DNA of 64,000 nt from Trinickia dinghuensis. Lineage in GTDB: Bacteria > Pseudomonadota > Gammaproteobacteria > Burkholderiales > Burkholderiaceae. The notes under the pieces are model-generated. The model saw only the letters and a program-made list of their open reading frames with translations, was not told where the DNA came from and made no database searches. The position numbers and the translations under genes were made by a program. The stretch covers positions 248,001 through 312,000 of the forward strand of contig NZ_QRGA01000010.1 of assembly GCF_003367175.1 (NCBI RefSeq), in the 5' to 3' direction. This document shows positions 30,119 to 40,678 of this stretch, piece after piece. Position 1 is the first letter of the stretch. Each line of letters begins with the position of its first letter.

Positions 30119-31678
30119 ATGGCTCAGCCCCAAGCCTCTCATCCGCCGCTCACCGGCGCCGCGCTCGTCATCGGGACGATCGCGGTGTCGCTTGCGGTGT
30201 TCATGAATGTGCTCGACACGTCGATCGCGAACGTGTCGATCCCGACCATCTCGGGCGACCTCGGCGTGTCCGCCGATCAAGGCACGTGGGTCATCACGTC
30301 GTTCGCCGTCGCCAACGCGATCTCGGTGCCGCTGACGGGCTGGCTTACCGAGCGGCTCGGGCAGGTGCGCTTGTTCCTCGCTTCGATCGTCCTGTTCGTG
30401 ATCTCGTCGTGGATGTGCGGGCTCTCGCCGACGCTGCCGTTCCTGCTGATGTCGCGCGTGATCCAAGGCGCCGTGGCGGGGCCGATGATTCCGCTGTCGC
30501 AAACGCTCTTGCTGGCCAGCTATCCGCGCGCGAAAGCGCCGCTCGCCCTATCGATGTGGTCGATGACGACGCTGATCGCGCCTGTCGCGGGGCCGATTCT
30601 GGGTGGATGGATCTCCGACAACATCTCGTGGCCGTGGATCTTCTACGTCAACATTCCCGTCGGCATCGTGGCGGCGATCGCGACCTGGTCGATCTTCCGC
30701 AAGCGCGACTCGGTCATCAAGAAGGCGCCGATCGATACGGTCGGCCTCGCGCTGCTCGTGATCTGGGTCGGCTCGCTGCAGGTGATGCTCGATCAGGGCA
30801 AGGACCTCGATTGGTTCTCGTCGCCGACGGTGGTCGCGCTCGGGCTCACGGCGCTCATCGGATTCGCGTTCTTCGTCGTTTGGGAATTGACGGCCGATCA
30901 CCCCGTCGTCGATTTGTCGCTGTTCAAGCTGCGCAATTTCACGGGCGGGACGATCGCGCTGTCGATCGGCTATGGGCTCTACTTCGGCAATCTCGTGCTG
31001 CTGCCGCTGTGGCTGCAAACGGACATCGGCTACACGGCAACGGACGCGGGCCTCGTCATGGCGCCCGTCGGCGTGTTCGCGATCCTGCTCTCGCCCGTCA
31101 CCGGCAAGTTCCTGCCGCGCACGGATCCCCGCTTCATCGCCACGGCCGCGTTCATCGTCTTCGCGCTGTGCTTCTGGATGCGCTCGCGCTATACCACCGG
31201 GGTCGATACGTGGTCGCTCATGTCGCCGACGCTCGTGCAAGGGATCGCCATGGCGGGCTTCTTCATCCCGCTCGTCTCGATTACGTTGTCGGGGCTGCCC
31301 GGTAATCGGATCGCCGCGGCGTCCGGGCTCTCCAACTTCGTGCGGATCATGTGCGGCGGCATCGGCACGTCGATCTTCACGACGGCGTGGGATCACCGCA
31401 CGAGCTTTCACCACGCGCAGTTGACTGAGCGCGCCAGCACGTTCGATCCGACGTTCGGGCAATCGATGACGCAGCTTGGGCAGATGGGCTTGGATACGTC
31501 GCAGGGCTACACCCTGTTCGATCGGCTCGTGACGCAGCAGGCGGCGCAGTTGGGCGTGAACGATCTGTTCTATATCTCGGCGGTCATCTTCCTCGTGCTG
31601 ATCGCGCTGATCTGGATCACGCGGCCCGAGCGGAGCGGCGGCGGGGATTCGAGTGCCGCGGCATCGGCGGCGCACTAG
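30119..31678 (+). CDS. emrB: EmrB-type DHA2 multidrug transporter
   Basis: 519 residues with about 14 membrane segments, an H+-coupled MFS transporter of the DHA2 family. Motif D1 appears as LDTSIANVSIPTISGDLG, motif A-like region as PLTGWLTERLGQVRLFL, and motif C-like P-V-A-G-P-I-L-G-G-W. The C-terminus is a short Ser/Ala tail. With the upstream lipoprotein and EmrA it should make a tripartite pump for hydrophobic drugs or uncouplers. A strong terminator follows. Confidence 0.93.
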   Translation: MAQPQASHPPLTGAALVIGTIAVSLAVFMNVLDTSIANVSIPTISGDLGVSADQGTWVITSFAVANAISVPLTGWLTERLGQVRLFLASIVLFVISSWMCGLSPTLPFLLMSRVIQGAVAGPMIPLSQTLLLASYPRAKAPLALSMWSMTTLIAPVAGPILGGWISDNISWPWIFYVNIPVGIVAAIATWSIFRKRDSVIKKAPIDTVGLALLVIWVGSLQVMLDQGKDLDWFSSPTVVALGLTALIGFAFFVVWELTADHPVVDLSLFKLRNFTGGTIALSIGYGLYFGNLVLLPLWLQTDIGYTATDAGLVMAPVGVFAILLSPVTGKFLPRTDPRFIATAAFIVFALCFWMRSRYTTGVDTWSLMSPTLVQGIAMAGFFIPLVSITLSGLPGNRIAAASGLSNFVRIMCGGIGTSIFTTAWDHRTSFHHAQLTERASTFDPTFGQSMTQLGQMGLDTSQGYTLFDRLVTQQAAQLGVNDLFYISAVIFLVLIALIWITRPERSGGGDSSAAASAAH

Positions 31679-31749
31679 CGCTGCGGCGGTGACGGCCGCG
31701 GCGGTGCAGCAGGCCGCGGCGCTCGCCTTGAGCGATCGCCCCAACGAGA

Positions 31750-31775
31750 AACGCCCGACATGCCGGGCGTTTTTT
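31750..31775 (+). terminator. Intrinsic terminator of the emr operon
   Basis: AACGCCCG (31750-31757) pairs with CGGGCGTT (31764-31771) around a 6-base loop, followed by a T-run to 31775. It lies 72 bases after the emrB stop. Confidence 0.9.
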
Positions 31776-31826
31776 CGTCATATCCATCGACTCGATTTTG
31801 ATCGCGGAAAGCGATTCGTCGGAGGA

Positions 31827-32798
31827 CTAGGCCGACACAGGTGCCGTCACAACCAAACGTTCCGGAGCAAGCACGCCGTTTTCCGCTCTTGCCACGCCTA
31901 GTAGCGCGCCGTCTTCATCGCGGTAGACCCGCACACGCGTATCGATGCTTTCGTCCGGGCCGGCTTGGTGCTCCGAGCGCACCGGCACGGGCGGCAAATC
32001 CGCCAAGCGCAATCGCTGTCCCTGGAGAAAGCGCTTCGCTTCCACGGCACCGAGCCGCATGACGGGAAACGTCGACAGCAAGGCATCGACGGGCCGCAAG
32101 CACGTATCGCGCGCGGCGCTGTCCATGGCATCGAGCGCTTCGAGCGTCACCGCGTGTTCCAGCGTCAACGCCCCTACCCCAGTACGCCGCAAAGCGACCA
32201 GGTGCGCTCCGCAGCCGAGCGCCGAACCGATATCCTCGGCCAGCGTGCGCACATAGGTGCCCTTGCTGCACGTGACGCGGAATGTCACGTCCGGCAACGC
32301 GGCACCGAGCAATTCGAGCGCGTGAATCGTCACCTCGCGCGCCGCGCGTTCGACGACCTGGCCCGCACGGGCATATTCGTAGAGCGGCTTGCCGTCGCGC
32401 TTGAGTGCCGAATACATCGGCGGCACTTGCGAGATCGGTCCGCGAAAGCGGGCCAGTGCGGCTTCCACCTCGGGCACGCCGACGTCGACCGGATGGGTCT
32501 CCAGCACCTCGCCCTCGGCATCGCCGGTCGTGGTGCGGATACCTAGCCGCATCGTCGCTTCATAGGTCTTGTCGGCTTCGAGCAAGTCCTGCGAGAACTT
32601 CGTCGCCTCACCGAAGCACAGCGGCAGCAACCCGGACGCCAGGGGATCGAGCGTGCCCGTATGGCCCGCTTTCTGAGCGAGGAATAGACGCTTGGCACGC
32701 ACTAAGGCATCGTTGCTCGAGAGCCCGAGGCCCTTGTCGAGCAGCAAGACGCCATCGAGCGCACGACGAGGCACGCGCGGACGTTGAGGTTGTTTCAT
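31827..32798 (-). CDS. truB: tRNA pseudouridine-55 synthase TruB
   Basis: 323 residues. Makes pseudouridine 55 in the tRNA T-loop. The catalytic Asp51 is in GHTGTLDPLASGLLP; G-V-L-L-L-D-K-x-x-G-L-S-S-N-D at 16-30 is the family N-motif; C-S-K-G-T-Y-V-R-T-L-A-E-D is in the second half, followed by a C-terminal PUA-like domain. ATG 32798 gives the standard N-terminus; the reading frame stays open upstream to 32906 through a tandem repeat but this is not part of the family. It follows rbfA, as in many proteobacteria. Confidence 0.93.
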   Translation of the reverse strand: MKQPQRPRVPRRALDGVLLLDKGLGLSSNDALVRAKRLFLAQKAGHTGTLDPLASGLLPLCFGEATKFSQDLLEADKTYEATMRLGIRTTTGDAEGEVLETHPVDVGVPEVEAALARFRGPISQVPPMYSALKRDGKPLYEYARAGQVVERAAREVTIHALELLGAALPDVTFRVTCSKGTYVRTLAEDIGSALGCGAHLVALRRTGVGALTLEHAVTLEALDAMDSAARDTCLRPVDALLSTFPVMRLGAVEAKRFLQGQRLRLADLPPVPVRSEHQAGPDESIDTRVRVYRDEDGALLGVARAENGVLAPERLVVTAPVSA

Positions 32799-32829
32799 CG
32801 AATAGCTTTGCTTCAAAACGGTCCGGCCG

Positions 32830-32874
32830 GGATAGGCCCAGCCAGGATAGGCCCGGCCAGAAGAGGCCCCGCCA
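32830..32874. repeat. Three-copy 15-bp tandem repeat ahead of truB
   Basis: Copies GGATAGGCCCAGCCA (32830-32844), GGATAGGCCCGGCCA (32845-32859) and the more diverged GAAGAGGCCCCGCCA (32860-32874). They lie between the rbfA stop and the truB start, in the truB leader. The unit length keeps an open frame with truB. Confidence 0.85.
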
Positions 32875-32912
32875 GGCTCAAACCATGACGCCTGTTCCTT
32901 GATCACCGACGC

Positions 32913-33281
32913 TCAATCGTCTTTGGCGCGCGTGGCGTTCGCTTCGTCGATCAGGCGTGACATCTCGACGGCCTTCTCGATCGTCTTGTCGTAATGGAAG
33001 TGCAGCGTCGGCACGGTATGAATGTGCAGCCGCTTGAACAGCAGGTTGTGCAAATGCCCCGCCGCATGATTGAGCGCGACCTGCGTGGCCTGAGGATCAC
33101 CCGTTAGCGTCGTGAAATAAACCTTTGCATGGGCGTAGTCGGGCGTGAGCTCGACGCTTTGAATCGTGACGAGCCCGATGCGCGGATCTTTCACTTCGCG
33201 CGCAATGAGTTCGGACAGATCGCGCTGGATTTGATCGGCGATCTGGACGTTGCGGTTAGGAGATGTGCGTTTCTTCGACAT
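32913..33281 (-). CDS. rbfA: Ribosome-binding factor A
   Basis: 122 residues, family length. RbfA binds the 30S subunit for late 16S rRNA maturation and cold adaptation. The KH-like fold is visible: [30 protein letters not shown], then V-Y-F-T-T-L and the [15 protein letters not shown] motif. It lies between infB and truB, but a terminator precedes it. Confidence 0.95.
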   Translation of the reverse strand: MSKKRTSPNRNVQIADQIQRDLSELIAREVKDPRIGLVTIQSVELTPDYAHAKVYFTTLTGDPQATQVALNHAAGHLHNLLFKRLHIHTVPTLHFHYDKTIEKAVEMSRLIDEANATRAKDD

Positions 33282-33399
33282 GATGAACCCGCCTAGCGGT
33301 TAGGGCGCATTGTCATGATTCATGGTGTATGCACCCCGGCGGCGTCGATGCGGATGAAGGGCCCTGCCTTTCTTTCATCCGCGCTCGGCGCGACGCCAT

Positions 33400-33441
33400 A
33401 AAAACAACGGGGCGGAGGAGGCTTGCCGCCTGCTCCGCCCC
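33400..33441 (-). terminator. Terminator-like hairpin between infB and rbfA
   Basis: GGGGCGGAG (33409-33417) pairs with CTCCGCCCC (33433-33441), with further pairing inside (AGGC with GCCT). On the minus strand a T-rich tract follows (complement of 33400-33404). It lies 18 bases after the infB stop and could lower rbfA-truB expression relative to infB. Confidence 0.7.
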
Positions 33442-33458
33442 GAGCCGCGCGCCTGCGA

Positions 33459-36431
33459 TCAGAGCGTACGCGCGACTTCCGTGACTTCGAATACCTCGAA
33501 CTGATCGCCTTCGACGATATCGTTGAAGTTCTTGATCGACATACCGCACTCGAAGCCTTGCTTCACTTCCTTCACGTCGTCCTTGAAGCGCTTCAGGGAA
33601 TCGAGCTCGCCCGTGAAGATGACGACGTTGTTGCGCAGCACGCGCACCGACGACGAACGCTTGACCACGCCGTCCGTGACCATACAGCCGGCCACCGAGC
33701 CGACCTTCGGCACCTTGAAGACTTGGCGCACTTCGACCATGCCCGTGACGACCTCGCGCTTCTCCGGCGCCAACATGCCCGACATCGCCGCCTTCACCTC
33801 ATCCACTGCGTCGTAGATGATGTTGTAGTAGCGGATGTCGATGCCGTTCGTCTCGGCAAGCTTCCGTGCTTGCGCATCGGCACGCGTGTTGAAGCCGATG
33901 ATGACCGCCTTCGATGCCGTGGCCAGGTTGACGTCCGACTCGCTGATGCCGCCGACGGCGCCGTGCACGATCTGCACGCGCACTTCGTCGGTCGACAGCT
34001 TCTGCAGCGACTGAACCAACGCTTCTTGCGAACCTTGCACGTCGGCCTTGACGATGAGCGGCAGCGTCTGCACTTCGCCCTCGCCCATCTGCTCGAGCAT
34101 GCTTTCGAGCTTCGCGGCTTGCTGCTTAGCCAGCTTGACGTCGCGGAACTTGCCCTGGCGGAACAGCGCGATTTCGCGCGCCTTGCGCTCGTCCGGCAGC
34201 ACGATGACTTCCTCGCCCGCGGCCGGCACTTCCGACAAACCTTGAATCTCGACCGGAATCGACGGACCCGCTTCCTTCGTGGGCTTGCCCGTTTCATCCA
34301 GCATCGCACGCACGCGGCCATAGGCGCTGCCGGCCAGCACGACGTCGCCACGCGAGAGCGTGCCCGACTGCACGAGAATCGTCGCCACCGGGCCCTTACC
34401 CTTGTCGAGCTTCGCTTCGATCACGAGGCCCTTGGCCGGCGCCGTCACCGGTGCCGTCAACTCCAGCACTTCGGCTTGCAGCAGCACGTTTTCGAGCAGA
34501 TCGTCGATGCCCGCGCCCGTCTTCGCCGAAACCGGGACGAACGGCGAATCGCCGCCGTACTCTTCCGGCACGACGCTTTCGGCGACGAGCTCTTGCTTCA
34601 CGCGATCGGGGTTCGCCTCGGGCTTGTCGATCTTGTTGATCGCCACCACGATCGGCACGCCACCGGCCTTCGCGTGGGCAATGGCTTCCTTCGTCTGCGG
34701 CATCACGCCGTCGTCGGCCGCCACCACGAGAATGACGATGTCGGTGGCCTTCGCACCGCGCGCACGCATCGCCGTAAACGCTTCGTGACCCGGCGTATCG
34801 AGGAACGTGATGACGCCACGCGGTGTCTCGACGTGATATGCGCCGATGTGCTGCGTAATGCCGCCCGCTTCGCCGGCCGCCACCTTCGCGCGGCGGATGT
34901 AGTCGAGCAGCGAGGTCTTGCCGTGGTCGACGTGGCCCATGACCGTCACGACCGGCGGACGCGGCAGCTGCTCGGCGTCCGTCGCTTCGCCTTCGACCAG
35001 CAGCGCTTCCGGATCGTCGAGCTTGGCCGCGACCGCACGGTGGCCGAGCTCCTCGACGATGATCATCGCCGTTTCCTGGTCGAGCATCTGGTTGATCGTG
35101 ACCATCTGCCCCATCTTCATCATCACCTTGATGACTTCCGATGCCTTCACGGACATCTTGTGGGCGAGGTCGGCCACGGTGATCGTTTCGGGCACGTGCA
35201 CTTCACGCACGATCGGTTCGGTGGGCGCCTGGAACGACGTGGCCTCCTGATGCCGGCCGCGCCCCTTCGGGCCGCCGCGCCAGCCGCGGTCGACACCGCC
35301 GCTCGAATCGCCGCGCGTCTTGATGCCGCGGCGTTTCGCGGCGTCGTCCTGCCATCCGCCCTTGCCGCCCTGCTTCTTCTTATCCGCCGAACCGGGTGCC
35401 GTCGAAGGCTGAGCCGTCGACGAAGGCGCGGCCGTGCCGCCCGCGGCCGGCTTGCGCGCGGCGGCGGGACGCGGCGATTCGCCGGCGGGGCGCACGGGCT
35501 TGTGCAGCGTGCCCTTCGCTTCCGCCGCCTTGGCAGCCGCTTCGGCCGGCTTCGGCGCGGGCGCCGGTTCCGGCGCCTTCACTTGCGCCTTGCGCGGCGT
35601 GTTCATCATTTCGCGAATCGCGCGTGCCTCGGCCTCGGCCTTTTCACGGCGCTTGCGAATCTCTTCCTGCTCGGCGCGTGCCTTCTCGGCTGCTTCGCGA
35701 GCCGCATCCTCGGCCTTCTTGGCCGCTTCGCGCTGAGCCGCGCGCTCGGCGGCGGCGCGCTCGTCGTCGGCGGCTGCGCGTGCGGCCTGCTCGCGAGCGG
35801 CAGCCTCGGCGTTCTTTTCAGCCTCGGCATTCTTTTCGGCCTCGGCGGTCTTCGCGGCTTCGGCATGCTTTTGAGCCGCAGCTTCGGCATGCTTCTTCGC
35901 AGCCTCTTCCTCGGCACGCTGACGCTCGGCTTCGGCCGCCTTTTCGCGCGCTTGGCGCTCGGCTTCCTCGCGCTCGAGCCGCTCCTGGCGCTCGCGCAAC
36001 TCCTGCGCTTGCTGCTCGAGCAACTCCGCTTCGCGCCGCGCTTCTTCCTCGCGGCGCTGCAACTCGGCGCTTTCGTCGGCGGTGGCCGGCGCTTCTTGGC
36101 CCGCCGCATCGCCCGCGCCGTCGCTCGCTTCGTCCCGCTTCACGAACACACGTTTCTTGCGCACTTCGACCTGAATGGTGCGAGCCTTGCCCGTCGCGTC
36201 GGATTGCTTGATCTCCGACGTGTGCCGCTTCGTCAGCGTGATCTTGCGCTTGTCGGTATCGGACGAGCCGTGCGACTTACGCAAATGATCGAGCAGACGC
36301 GCCTTGTCCGATTCGGACAGAGCATCGTCCTCGCTCGCTTTCTGGACACCCGCCGCCTGAAGCTGCTCGAGCAGCACCCCGGACGGCATTTTGAGTTCCG
36401 CGGCAAATTGGGCTACGTTGTTACTCGCCAT
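33459..36431 (-). CDS. infB: Translation initiation factor IF-2
   Basis: 990 residues. The N-terminal IF2 domains ([20 protein letters not shown]) are followed by a long charged Ala/Glu/Arg coiled-coil region (about 110-270), an Ala/Pro/Gly linker, a second IF2_N domain ([16 protein letters not shown]), and the GTPase from about residue 495: G1 GHVDHGKT, G3 DTPGH, G4 NKID. Domains II-IV then follow, ending [12 protein letters not shown]. It delivers initiator tRNA to the 30S subunit. It follows nusA in the usual order. Confidence 0.97.
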   Translation of the reverse strand: MASNNVAQFAAELKMPSGVLLEQLQAAGVQKASEDDALSESDKARLLDHLRKSHGSSDTDKRKITLTKRHTSEIKQSDATGKARTIQVEVRKKRVFVKRDEASDGAGDAAGQEAPATADESAELQRREEEARREAELLEQQAQELRERQERLEREEAERQAREKAAEAERQRAEEEAAKKHAEAAAQKHAEAAKTAEAEKNAEAEKNAEAAAREQAARAAADDERAAAERAAQREAAKKAEDAAREAAEKARAEQEEIRKRREKAEAEARAIREMMNTPRKAQVKAPEPAPAPKPAEAAAKAAEAKGTLHKPVRPAGESPRPAAARKPAAGGTAAPSSTAQPSTAPGSADKKKQGGKGGWQDDAAKRRGIKTRGDSSGGVDRGWRGGPKGRGRHQEATSFQAPTEPIVREVHVPETITVADLAHKMSVKASEVIKVMMKMGQMVTINQMLDQETAMIIVEELGHRAVAAKLDDPEALLVEGEATDAEQLPRPPVVTVMGHVDHGKTSLLDYIRRAKVAAGEAGGITQHIGAYHVETPRGVITFLDTPGHEAFTAMRARGAKATDIVILVVAADDGVMPQTKEAIAHAKAGGVPIVVAINKIDKPEANPDRVKQELVAESVVPEEYGGDSPFVPVSAKTGAGIDDLLENVLLQAEVLELTAPVTAPAKGLVIEAKLDKGKGPVATILVQSGTLSRGDVVLAGSAYGRVRAMLDETGKPTKEAGPSIPVEIQGLSEVPAAGEEVIVLPDERKAREIALFRQGKFRDVKLAKQQAAKLESMLEQMGEGEVQTLPLIVKADVQGSQEALVQSLQKLSTDEVRVQIVHGAVGGISESDVNLATASKAVIIGFNTRADAQARKLAETNGIDIRYYNIIYDAVDEVKAAMSGMLAPEKREVVTGMVEVRQVFKVPKVGSVAGCMVTDGVVKRSSSVRVLRNNVVIFTGELDSLKRFKDDVKEVKQGFECGMSIKNFNDIVEGDQFEVFEVTEVARTL

Positions 36432-36527
36432 TCATTCCTCTTAGTGCAAGGACCGATTCCTTGCGGTTAGCATCGGGTCATGCGATCGATCGATCGCTAT
36501 CTATATCAGTGCGCCATGGTCATTCAC

Positions 36528-38003
36528 TCACTGGAACCAGTGTTCACGTGCTTTCATGATCAACGCCTTCGCGGCTTCGTCTTGCATTCCGGTCATTTCG
36601 ACCAATTCGTCGACGGCGAGCTCCGCAAGCTCGTCGCGCGTCTGGATCTGATGCTCGGCAAGCTTAGCCAGCAGGTCGGCATCCATTCCTTCCAAGCTCT
36701 TTAGATCGAGTGCAACACCTTCGACCTTCTCTTCGTTCGCGATCGCCATCGTCAGCAGCGCATCGCGGGAGCGATTGCGCAACTCGTGGACGGTGTCTTC
36801 GTCGAACGCTTCGATTTCGAGCATCTCGTTGAGCGGCACGTAGGCAATCTCTTCGAGGCTCGTGAAGCCCTCGTCGATGAGGATGTCGGCAACTTCCTCG
36901 TCGACGTCGAGCCGCGCCATGAACAAGTCGCGCAGAACGCCGCGCTCCTGGTTCTGCTTCTGCGCCGACTCGTCGGGCGTCATGATGTTGATCTGCCAGC
37001 CCGTCAATTCGCTGGCGAGACGTACGTTCTGGCCGCTGCGGCCAATGGCGACCGCGAGTTCGCTTTCGTCCACGACGACGTCCATCGAGTGCTTTTCTTC
37101 ATCGACGACGATCGACTGGACCGCGGCCGGCGCAAGCGCGCCGATCACGAACTGGGCCGGATCTTCCGACCAGAGCACGATATCGACGTTCTCGCCGCCG
37201 AGTTCGTTACGCACGGCCTGCACACGCGAACCGCGGATACCCACGCAGGTGCCGATCGGATCGATGCGCTTATCGTAGGCCACGACGCCGATCTTCGCGC
37301 GCACGCCGGGATCGCGCGCCGCCGCCTTGATCTCGAGTAGGCCCTGCTCGATCTCGGGCACTTCCATTTCGAACAGCTTCATCAAGAACTCGGGCGCCGT
37401 GCGCGAGAGTTCGATCTGCGGGCCGCGCGCCGTGCGGTCGACCTTGCCGATATAGGCACGCACGCGGTCGCCCACGCGCAGGTTTTCCTTCGGAATCAGC
37501 TGATCGCGGCGCAGCAGCGCCTCGACACGGCCCGATTCGACGATGAAGTTACCTTTGTCCAGGCGCTTGACCGCGCCGGTCATGATCTTTTCGCCGCGCT
37601 CGAGGAAATCGTTCAGGATCTGCTCGCGCTCGGCGTCGCGCACCTTCTGCAAGATGACTTGCTTGGCGGCCTGAGCACCGATGCGGCCGAACTCGATCGA
37701 CGGGATCGGATCTTCGATGAACTGGTCGATTTCAATTTCGGCCTGTTGTTCGCGCGCTTCGAACAGCAGGATTTCCTGATCCGGTTCTTGCAGGCCGGCT
37801 TCGTCCGGCACGACGCGCCAACGGCGATACGTCTCGTGCTCGCCCGATTCCCGATCGATATGCACGCGAATGTCTACGTCTTCTTCGAAGAGCTTCTTGG
37901 TGGCTGAAGCAAGTGCGGCTTCGAGCGCAGCGAACACTACATCTTTATTGACGTTTTTTTCGCGCGCCAGCGCATCGACCAGCATCAGTACTTCGCGACT
38001 CAT
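36528..38003 (-). CDS. nusA: Transcription elongation/termination factor NusA
   Basis: 491 residues. Domain order matches proteobacterial NusA: N-terminal RNA-polymerase-binding domain ([20 protein letters not shown]), S1 domain ([12 protein letters not shown]), KH1 and KH2 ([14 protein letters not shown] and [12 protein letters not shown]), and two C-terminal acidic-repeat domains from about 365. The start overlaps the rimP stop in an ATGA. NusA modulates pausing and intrinsic termination, relevant to the leader terminator upstream of rimP. Confidence 0.97.
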   Translation of the reverse strand: MSREVLMLVDALAREKNVNKDVVFAALEAALASATKKLFEEDVDIRVHIDRESGEHETYRRWRVVPDEAGLQEPDQEILLFEAREQQAEIEIDQFIEDPIPSIEFGRIGAQAAKQVILQKVRDAEREQILNDFLERGEKIMTGAVKRLDKGNFIVESGRVEALLRRDQLIPKENLRVGDRVRAYIGKVDRTARGPQIELSRTAPEFLMKLFEMEVPEIEQGLLEIKAAARDPGVRAKIGVVAYDKRIDPIGTCVGIRGSRVQAVRNELGGENVDIVLWSEDPAQFVIGALAPAAVQSIVVDEEKHSMDVVVDESELAVAIGRSGQNVRLASELTGWQINIMTPDESAQKQNQERGVLRDLFMARLDVDEEVADILIDEGFTSLEEIAYVPLNEMLEIEAFDEDTVHELRNRSRDALLTMAIANEEKVEGVALDLKSLEGMDADLLAKLAEHQIQTRDELAELAVDELVEMTGMQDEAAKALIMKAREHWFQ

Positions 38004-38458
38004 TGTTTCCGGCTCCTAAAGTCAACCTGCGGGACCAGGCGTGCGCGGTCCATGTCCGCGAGCGTGAAATCGAGCATCGCGGCGCCTTCTTTTCCTTCAA
38101 ATTCCAAACCGATCGTGTCACCGTTAGGCGCATGCAGGATGCCCCGGTACGTCTTGCGCCCGTCAAACGGCTTTTTCAGTGTCACGACCGCCTCGCTGCC
38201 GGCGAAGCGCGAGAAATCCGCCAATTTCTTGAGCGGACGATCGAGCCCCGGCGACGACACTTCGAGCCGTTCGTAGTCGATGTTCTCAACCGTCAGAACG
38301 TGCTGGAGCTGACGCGTGACTTTTTCGCAATCCTCGATCGCGATGCCGGCGGGCTGGTCGATATAGACGCACAGCATTCCGCGACCGGTTCGCTCGAGGT
38401 CCACGAGCTCGTAGCCCATGCCCGAGACCGTGGTTTCTATCAGTTCCGTCAGTTGCAC
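38000..38458 (-). CDS. rimP: Ribosome maturation factor RimP
   Basis: 152 residues. RimP assists 30S assembly. The sequence [35 protein letters not shown] and the C-terminal [11 protein letters not shown] are family motifs. The start is GTG at 38458, with GAGGG 6 bases upstream; an open extension upstream to 38518 has no homologous sequence. First gene of rimP-nusA-infB. Confidence 0.94.
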   Translation of the reverse strand: MQLTELIETTVSGMGYELVDLERTGRGMLCVYIDQPAGIAIEDCEKVTRQLQHVLTVENIDYERLEVSSPGLDRPLKKLADFSRFAGSEAVVTLKKPFDGRKTYRGILHAPNGDTIGLEFEGKEGAAMLDFTLADMDRARLVPQVDFRSRKQ

Positions 38459-38568
38459 ATTGCCCTCTAAGGTGTTCGCGCTCGCGCGTTTCACCCACGG
38501 GGCCGCGCGCCGCGCCATGCCGGCCGCGCGAGAAGGTGCGTTACCCGAGATGCCGAACCGTTACCGCC

Positions 38569-38593
38569 AAAAAAAAATGGGCGAAACGCCCAT
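38569..38593 (-). terminator. Intrinsic terminator in the leader of rimP-nusA-infB
   Basis: ATGGGCG (38577-38583) and CGCCCAT (38587-38593) form a 7-bp stem with a 3-base loop, followed on the minus strand by nine T residues (complement of 38569-38577). It sits between the promoter at 38662-38690 and the rimP start at 38458, so it acts on the operon leader rather than at an operon end. Confidence 0.85.
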
Positions 38594-38661
38594 CATCTTC
38601 TTACCGGTGGTCGCACCTGAGCCGCACAAACAAAAAAAGCCGCACGCCCAGCGACTTTGTA

Positions 38662-38690
38662 AGTTTAGCATTTTTAACGGCGCGTTGCAA
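38662..38690 (-). promoter_or_regulatory. Sigma70 promoter for rimP-nusA-infB
   Basis: On the minus strand, -35 TTGCAA (38685-38690) and the extended -10 TGCTAAACT (hexamer 38662-38667) are 17 bases apart. Transcription should begin near 38655, giving a leader of about 200 bases that contains the terminator at 38569-38593. Confidence 0.7.
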
Positions 38691-38816
38691 AGCAGCGACC
38701 ACGCGAAGATCCCGATAAAGGGGCCTTCGCGCAACAGTTCGGCGGAATCGACCACACCACGCCGGCTGCGCCGCGACGCGCGAGCCCCATGCGGAGCCCG
38801 CCCGAGTCCGGCCCGC

Positions 38817-40619
38817 TCAGCGGCCGCGCGATCGACCGCGTGCCGCCGGACCTTGTCCGCCGCCGCGATTGCCGCCACCGCCGCCCGTGCGATTGCCGCC
38901 GGGAGCACGATTGCCGTTCGCATTGCCGCCGCCGCCGAACGCTCGCTTGCCGCCACCCGCGCTGGCGCCGGGCGCGGGTGCCCGATTGCCGTCCACATCA
39001 CGCTGAGGACGGCGCCCTTTCTGACCGCCACCGGCGCCCGCGCCGCCGCCCGCTCCACCGCCGCGGTTGCCGTAACCGCCGCCCGGCGAATCGCCGAAGC
39101 CGCCCGCGCCGCCGCCGAACCCGCCGGCGCCACGGCGCCCCGCACCGCCGCGACCAGGCTGCTCGAAGCGCCCGTGCGCGGTCAGCACCGGCTCACGGTT
39201 GATGAAGCCCATCGACGTTTGCATCGGATCGGGCTGGCGCCGCTCGGCGCCTTGACGGCGCGCACCCTTCTCTTCGGTCGGGGCTTTGAGGCCGACGGCC
39301 GCCATGAGGCTGCGCACCTGGCTTTCCTCGAGTTCCTCCCAGCGGCCGCGGCGCAAACCGCGCGGCAGCGAGATCGGACCGTGCCGCGTGCGAATGAGCC
39401 GGCTGACCATCAGGCCCACCGCCTCGAACATGCGGCGCACTTCGCGATTGCGCCCTTCGGCTAGTGCGACGTGATACCAGTGATTCGTGCCCTCGCCGCC
39501 GCCGTCGCGAATGCGCAGGAAGTTCGCCGGGCCGTCCTCGAGCTCCACACCGTGCAGCAGCTTTTGCCGCGCGCCTTCCGCCAGCTCGCCGACGACCCGT
39601 ACCGCGTACTCGCGCTCCACGCTGTAGCGCGGATGCATGAAGCGGTTCGCCAGATCGCCCGAGGTCGTCAGCATCAACAGCCCCTCGGTATTGAAGTCGA
39701 GCCGGCCAACGGCCAGCCACTTGGCCGTTTTCATCGGCGGCAGCTTGTCGAACACGGACGGCCGCCCTTCGGGATCGGCATGGCTGACGATTTCGCCGGT
39801 CGGCTTGTGATAGAGCAGCACGCGCGGCGGCTTCGTTTGCACGCGGCGCTTGATGGGTTTGCCGTTGATCCGCACTTGATCGGTCGGCATGATCCGTTGG
39901 CCGATATGCGCGGGTTCGCCGTTGACCGACACGCGGCCCGCCACGATGAGTTCTTCCATCTCGCGGCGCGAGCCCATGCCCGCTTCGGCCAGAACCTTGT
40001 GCAGCTTCGGCGCGTCGTCGTCCGGTGCCAACACGCGCTTTTGCGGCTCCGGGCGGCCGCGCCGCAGCATCGGCGCACGGACACCGCCCGTCGTGCCGTT
40101 GTCGGCATCGAATGCCGGCGACGTCACATAGTCGAACAAGTCGTCCTGCGCGCCCGTCGCGGGTGCGCCGCGTTTCGCCGGCTTACCCTTGTCCTTCTCT
40201 CTGTCTTGACCGGCGGCTGCGCCCGCTTCCTCGCGACGATTAGCGGCTTGCTTGCGGCCACCTTTCTCGCCCCGCTCGCCCTTTTGCGGGCCTTTGCGCG
40301 GCGCGCGCGCCGGCGCGGGGGAAGCGCTTTCGGCGGCCGGCGTCACGGCTTGAGCGTCGGCGTCGCCATCCTCGGGGGTGTCCGGACCTTGCGCTTGCGC
40401 GCCGGTTTCGCCCTTCGTCTTGGCCGCGGCGCGGCGGCGCGCGATCAAGCTGCGCGGGCCTCGCCGCAAGCCGCGGCGGGGACGTTCTTGATCGCCCGTT
40501 TCCGCGATGTGGGCGCCATGCTCGGACTCGCCGGCCGGCGCGCGCTGCGCGTCGTCGCGGCCCGCGGCGTCTACGGCATGCCCGGATGCGGACAAATCGG
40601 TGTCGTGGGTATTCGTCAA
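38817..40619 (-). CDS. rluB: 23S rRNA pseudouridine synthase RluB, with long disordered ends
   Basis: 600 residues, about twice the usual core. The core spans roughly 200-440: S4 domain ([20 protein letters not shown]), then the RsuA-type catalytic domain with Asp307 in [11 protein letters not shown]. The N-terminal 200 residues are Ala/Arg/Lys/Glu-rich and disordered; the C-terminal 150 are Gly/Arg/Asn-rich (RGG-like). RluB modifies U2605 (E. coli numbering) in 23S rRNA. TTG at 40619 is the preferred start because TGAGG lies 5 bases upstream; another TTG at 40637 is possible. It follows scpB by 59 bases. Confidence 0.92.
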   Translation of the reverse strand: MTNTHDTDLSASGHAVDAAGRDDAQRAPAGESEHGAHIAETGDQERPRRGLRRGPRSLIARRRAAAKTKGETGAQAQGPDTPEDGDADAQAVTPAAESASPAPARAPRKGPQKGERGEKGGRKQAANRREEAGAAAGQDREKDKGKPAKRGAPATGAQDDLFDYVTSPAFDADNGTTGGVRAPMLRRGRPEPQKRVLAPDDDAPKLHKVLAEAGMGSRREMEELIVAGRVSVNGEPAHIGQRIMPTDQVRINGKPIKRRVQTKPPRVLLYHKPTGEIVSHADPEGRPSVFDKLPPMKTAKWLAVGRLDFNTEGLLMLTTSGDLANRFMHPRYSVEREYAVRVVGELAEGARQKLLHGVELEDGPANFLRIRDGGGEGTNHWYHVALAEGRNREVRRMFEAVGLMVSRLIRTRHGPISLPRGLRRGRWEELEESQVRSLMAAVGLKAPTEEKGARRQGAERRQPDPMQTSMGFINREPVLTAHGRFEQPGRGGAGRRGAGGFGGGAGGFGDSPGGGYGNRGGGAGGGAGAGGGQKGRRPQRDVDGNRAPAPGASAGGGKRAFGGGGNANGNRAPGGNRTGGGGGNRGGGQGPAARGRSRGR

Positions 40620-40678
40620 AACAACCTCAGATGTCAATTGCGCGCACCCATTGCAGGTGCTGCGTGCGTTCGGTTACG

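Noticed and set aside
33423-36470. 1015-codon open frame on the plus strand over infB
   Set aside because: Antisense shadow of infB with Arg/His/Leu-rich, domain-free translation.
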